This document shows positions 60,713-61,470 of a stretch of DNA of 61,470 nt, piece after piece; the stretch's first letter is position 1, and each line of letters starts with the position of its first letter. Where the stretch lies: NCBI GenBank assembly GCA_040751955.1, contig JBFMFY010000014.1:1-61470 (forward strand). The letters run 5' to 3'. The position numbers and the translations under genes were made by a program. Source of the stretch: SpSt-333 sp040751955 (GTDB taxonomy: Bacteria > Bacteroidota > Ignavibacteria > UBA10030 > UBA8401). The notes under the pieces are model-generated. The model was given only the letters and a program-made list of their open reading frames with translations, did not search any database and was not told the origin of the DNA.

Positions 60713-61405
60713 ATGAAATATCTTTCGCGCTGTGCCTTAGTTCTCGCACTGATATCCAATGCATCAGTACGGGCACAGGAACCGGGTCTCCCCGCTGTCG
60801 GTGGAAAAGCGTTGATCTTTTCCTTTTCCGGGCTCGGCAACCTCAATCTCAATCAATTTGAAGGAGGAATCGGGGCAAAATATGCATTGAACGATGTTAT
60901 GCTGATCAGAGGGGGCGTGCAATTTGCCATTGCGAGTCGTGATATCCCGGCAAACCCTCCCGCAGGACAAACGGGAACCGATGGGTCGGCTTCCGCAAAT
61001 ATATTTGGTTTCTCCGGAGCGTTAGAATATCATTTAACCCGAACCCGTGTCAGCCCCTATATCGGAGCCGGAGTGGGAATCTCCTTCACGAGTACCGAAT
61101 CTAAAAATGCAGTTGTAGGTACCACCGCTCAAACCACAACAAAAAATAATACAGGGGGAGAGGTAATCGACGGGACCACCTACAGGGGCGGAATGATGCT
61201 CGGTATTTTTGCCGCAGGCGGATTGGAATATTTTGTTACAAACAATGTCAGTCTTGGGGCAGAATACCGGTTCGGTTATTCAACAACATCGCGGTACGAT
61301 GAAGAGGTGACCAGTGGAAATACGACTGTGACAACAAAGGTAGGTTCAAGCAGCCTGCTGGGAATTTCCACCGGCGGCTCGCTTATGTTTGCTGTCTATT
61401 TTTAA
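60713..61405 (+). CDS. Outer-membrane beta-barrel protein (OmpA/Opa-like porin fold)
   Basis: A 230-residue predicted barrel with signal peptide (ALVLALISNASVRAQ) and alternating strands: NLNQFEGGIGAKYAL, VMLIRGGVQFAIAS, SGALEYHLTRTRVSPYIGAG, AAGGLEYFVTNNVSLGAEYRF, ending GGSLMFAVYF with the C-terminal aromatic residue. A strong ribosome site (AGGAGGTTACT) precedes the ATG. No specific function is visible. The 139-bp element lies upstream and may influence its promoter. Confidence 0.85.
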   Translation: MKYLSRCALVLALISNASVRAQEPGLPAVGGKALIFSFSGLGNLNLNQFEGGIGAKYALNDVMLIRGGVQFAIASRDIPANPPAGQTGTDGSASANIFGFSGALEYHLTRTRVSPYIGAGVGISFTSTESKNAVVGTTAQTTTKNNTGGEVIDGTTYRGGMMLGIFAAGGLEYFVTNNVSLGAEYRFGYSTTSRYDEEVTSGNTTVTTKVGSSSLLGISTGGSLMFAVYF

Positions 61406-61470
61406 TTTTTTCGTCCGGTGTTTCCTCCCCCTGGCACCGGTCGGAAGATACCGTTGTACGGGCTCCGTAC

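Overview
The window looks like a chromosome segment from a member of the FCB superphylum, most likely Ignavibacteriota/Chlorobi-like or a neighbouring Bacteroidota-related lineage. Three large secreted proteins end in a C-terminal sorting domain of the type IX secretion (T9SS type A) kind, opening with the typical NxPNPFNP motif. Outer-membrane barrels, lipoproteins and a Wza/Wzz-type polysaccharide system show a Gram-negative envelope. Unlike many Bacteroidetes, numerous genes have good Shine-Dalgarno sequences (for example GGAGGT before the S8 peptidase and the 68-aa peptide gene). No phage, IS transposase, rRNA operon or CRISPR array was seen.

Layout. (1) 150-7176 is housekeeping: RidA and RsgA on +, then convergently a compact minus-strand run of an OmpR-type regulator, MutY, an archaeal-type 8-oxoguanine glycosylase, YajQ, an AMIN/amidase_3 cell-wall amidase and a Cys/Met-metabolism PLP enzyme. 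(2) 7177-8185 is a gene-poor gap with tRNA-Arg(TCT), a truncated copy of its 5' end split by a palindromic insert, and a bidirectional terminator. (3) 8186-17842 (minus) is an unusual secretion locus. A very basic Ser/Lys/Gly-rich 68-aa peptide with a leader-like N-terminus is followed by a PqqD-M50-HlyD fusion exporter, a ParB/sulfiredoxin-like protein, a lipoprotein with a complete lysyl oxidase domain, DoxX, a Fn3-like T9SS cargo and a FemAB-type transferase. (4) 18411-41381 (minus) is a nearly gapless run of 20 genes for an exopolysaccharide: Wzz, BY-kinase-like ATPase, a 55-aa membrane protein, Wzy/ligase, WecG, Wzx, GT4, deacetylase, two CelD-like acyltransferases, a ComA-like protein, methyltransferase, two ATP-grasp ligases, a PRODH-like protein, GH9 glucanase, a repeat protein, GlmS, GT2 and a receiver protein. 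(5) 41762-45414 (+), divergent from it, has the Wza-like export lipoprotein behind a close sigma-54 promoter match, a PorV-like barrel and a WecA-FlaA1-like fusion. (6) 45556-54766 (+) holds cell-surface proteins: a 1527-aa Fn3-repeat T9SS protein, a lipoprotein, a small barrel, an S8 peptidase with T9SS tail and a small secreted protein. (7) 54767-60486 (+) is a malate-synthase-like protein that lacks key catalytic aspartates, in one run with two histidine kinases and two regulators. (8) A last outer-membrane barrel lies at 60713-61405. Two copies of a 139-bp element with terminal inverted repeats lie at 45403 and 60516.

The strongest candidate for an undescribed system is region 3. A lysine-rich secreted peptide, its likely processing exporter and a surface-anchored lysyl oxidase in one transcriptional direction suggest an oxidatively cross-linked extracellular peptide material, by analogy with elastin/collagen cross-linking. 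This is inference from gene content and conserved residues only. Second-tier candidates are the repurposed-looking malate synthase and proline dehydrogenase homologues and the phosphosulfolactate-synthase-like gene in the exopolysaccharide operon.
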